Origin: Lasiodiplodia sp. COLG20
Taxonomy: Eukaryota; Ascomycota; Dothideomycetes; Botryosphaeriales; Botryosphaeriaceae
DNA length: 64,000 bases
Assembly: GCA_009801085.1 (NCBI GenBank)
Contig: VNWV01000020.1
Span: 212,414 to 276,413, forward strand
Direction: 5' to 3'
Part shown: positions 63,926 to 64,000 of the stretch, one piece after another
Layout: each line of letters begins with the position of its first letter
Numbering within the stretch: position 1 is the first letter of the stretch
Notes under the pieces: generated by a model
Told to the model about the DNA's origin: nothing
Database searches by the model: none
What the model saw: only the letters and a program-made list of their open reading frames with translations
Position numbers and translations under genes: made by a program

Positions 63926-64000
63926 TTTCGTTGTGCTCCGGGAGACAGGCCAGAAGATGATGGTGTTGTAACGAGGGAAGACCGCCGACGACGATCTGGC
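63926..64000. repeat. Dispersed GTTGTAACGAGGGA repeat
   Basis: CTCCGGGAGACAGGCCAGAA followed by GATGATGGTGTTGTAACGAG also occurs, nearly identical, at 57594-57640. Weaker copies lie near 57541, 59215 (inverted), 63385 and 63455 (inverted). Confidence 0.75.

Noticed and set aside
1..64000. tRNA or rRNA genes
   Set aside because: Scanning for A/B-box and cloverleaf-like arms by eye gave nothing convincing; a covariance-model search (for example tRNAscan-SE) would settle this.

Overview
The window looks like nuclear DNA of a filamentous ascomycete (Pezizomycotina, perhaps Dothideomycetes; the class is inference). Genes are split by 48-75 nt introns with GT..CTAAY/CTGAC..AG signals, HET-domain genes are abundant, and the housekeeping genes (haspin, Rom2-type RhoGEF, V-ATPase c, PKA catalytic subunit) have fungal forms. 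Exon joins below were worked out by hand from splice sites, reading phase and family similarity. None has transcript support.

Layout. 0.5-14 kb is an incompatibility-type cluster: two paralogous HET proteins flank a meiotic-clade-like AAA+ ATPase, followed by two further HET genes. 14.5-16.4 kb holds a diverged repeat block, a ~54-bp minisatellite and an inverted-repeat element. 16.7-22.3 kb carries a coiled-coil protein and a haspin kinase. 23-31 kb is a mosaic: four copies of a small secreted protein (SSP) family, one apparently intact MFS transporter with a large element-filled intron, MFS fragments, and two HET relics. 32.4-34.6 kb has a Na+/H+ antiporter and a decayed CorA fragment, and 35.3-35.8 kb a hAT-like non-autonomous transposon with an 8-bp target duplication. 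38.4-50 kb is conserved core genome: ROM2-type RhoGEF, V-ATPase c, PKA catalytic subunit and an acyl-CoA synthetase. 50-64 kb is repeat-rich accessory sequence with a small glycine-zipper membrane protein family and its relics, a 2EXR/F-box-like gene, a fifth SSP gene, a small membrane protein and a DnaJ-transmembrane protein.

Most interesting: (1) a five-member family of 128-136 aa secreted proteins with two invariant cysteines, a P/T-rich pro-region and a C-terminal N-P-Y-G-D-P-like tail; their two introns resemble each other and one copy lacks the second intron. (2) These genes repeatedly sit next to MFS-transporter sequence. (3) A small membrane-protein exon with a V-G-Q-I-V-V-G-G core recurs at four loci, one inside the MFS intron. 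(4) A ~81-bp element with long inverted repeats recurs at least six times and appears to have seeded the minisatellite. (5) The HET-AAA-HET cluster.

No rRNA, tRNA or CRISPR array was recognised by eye.
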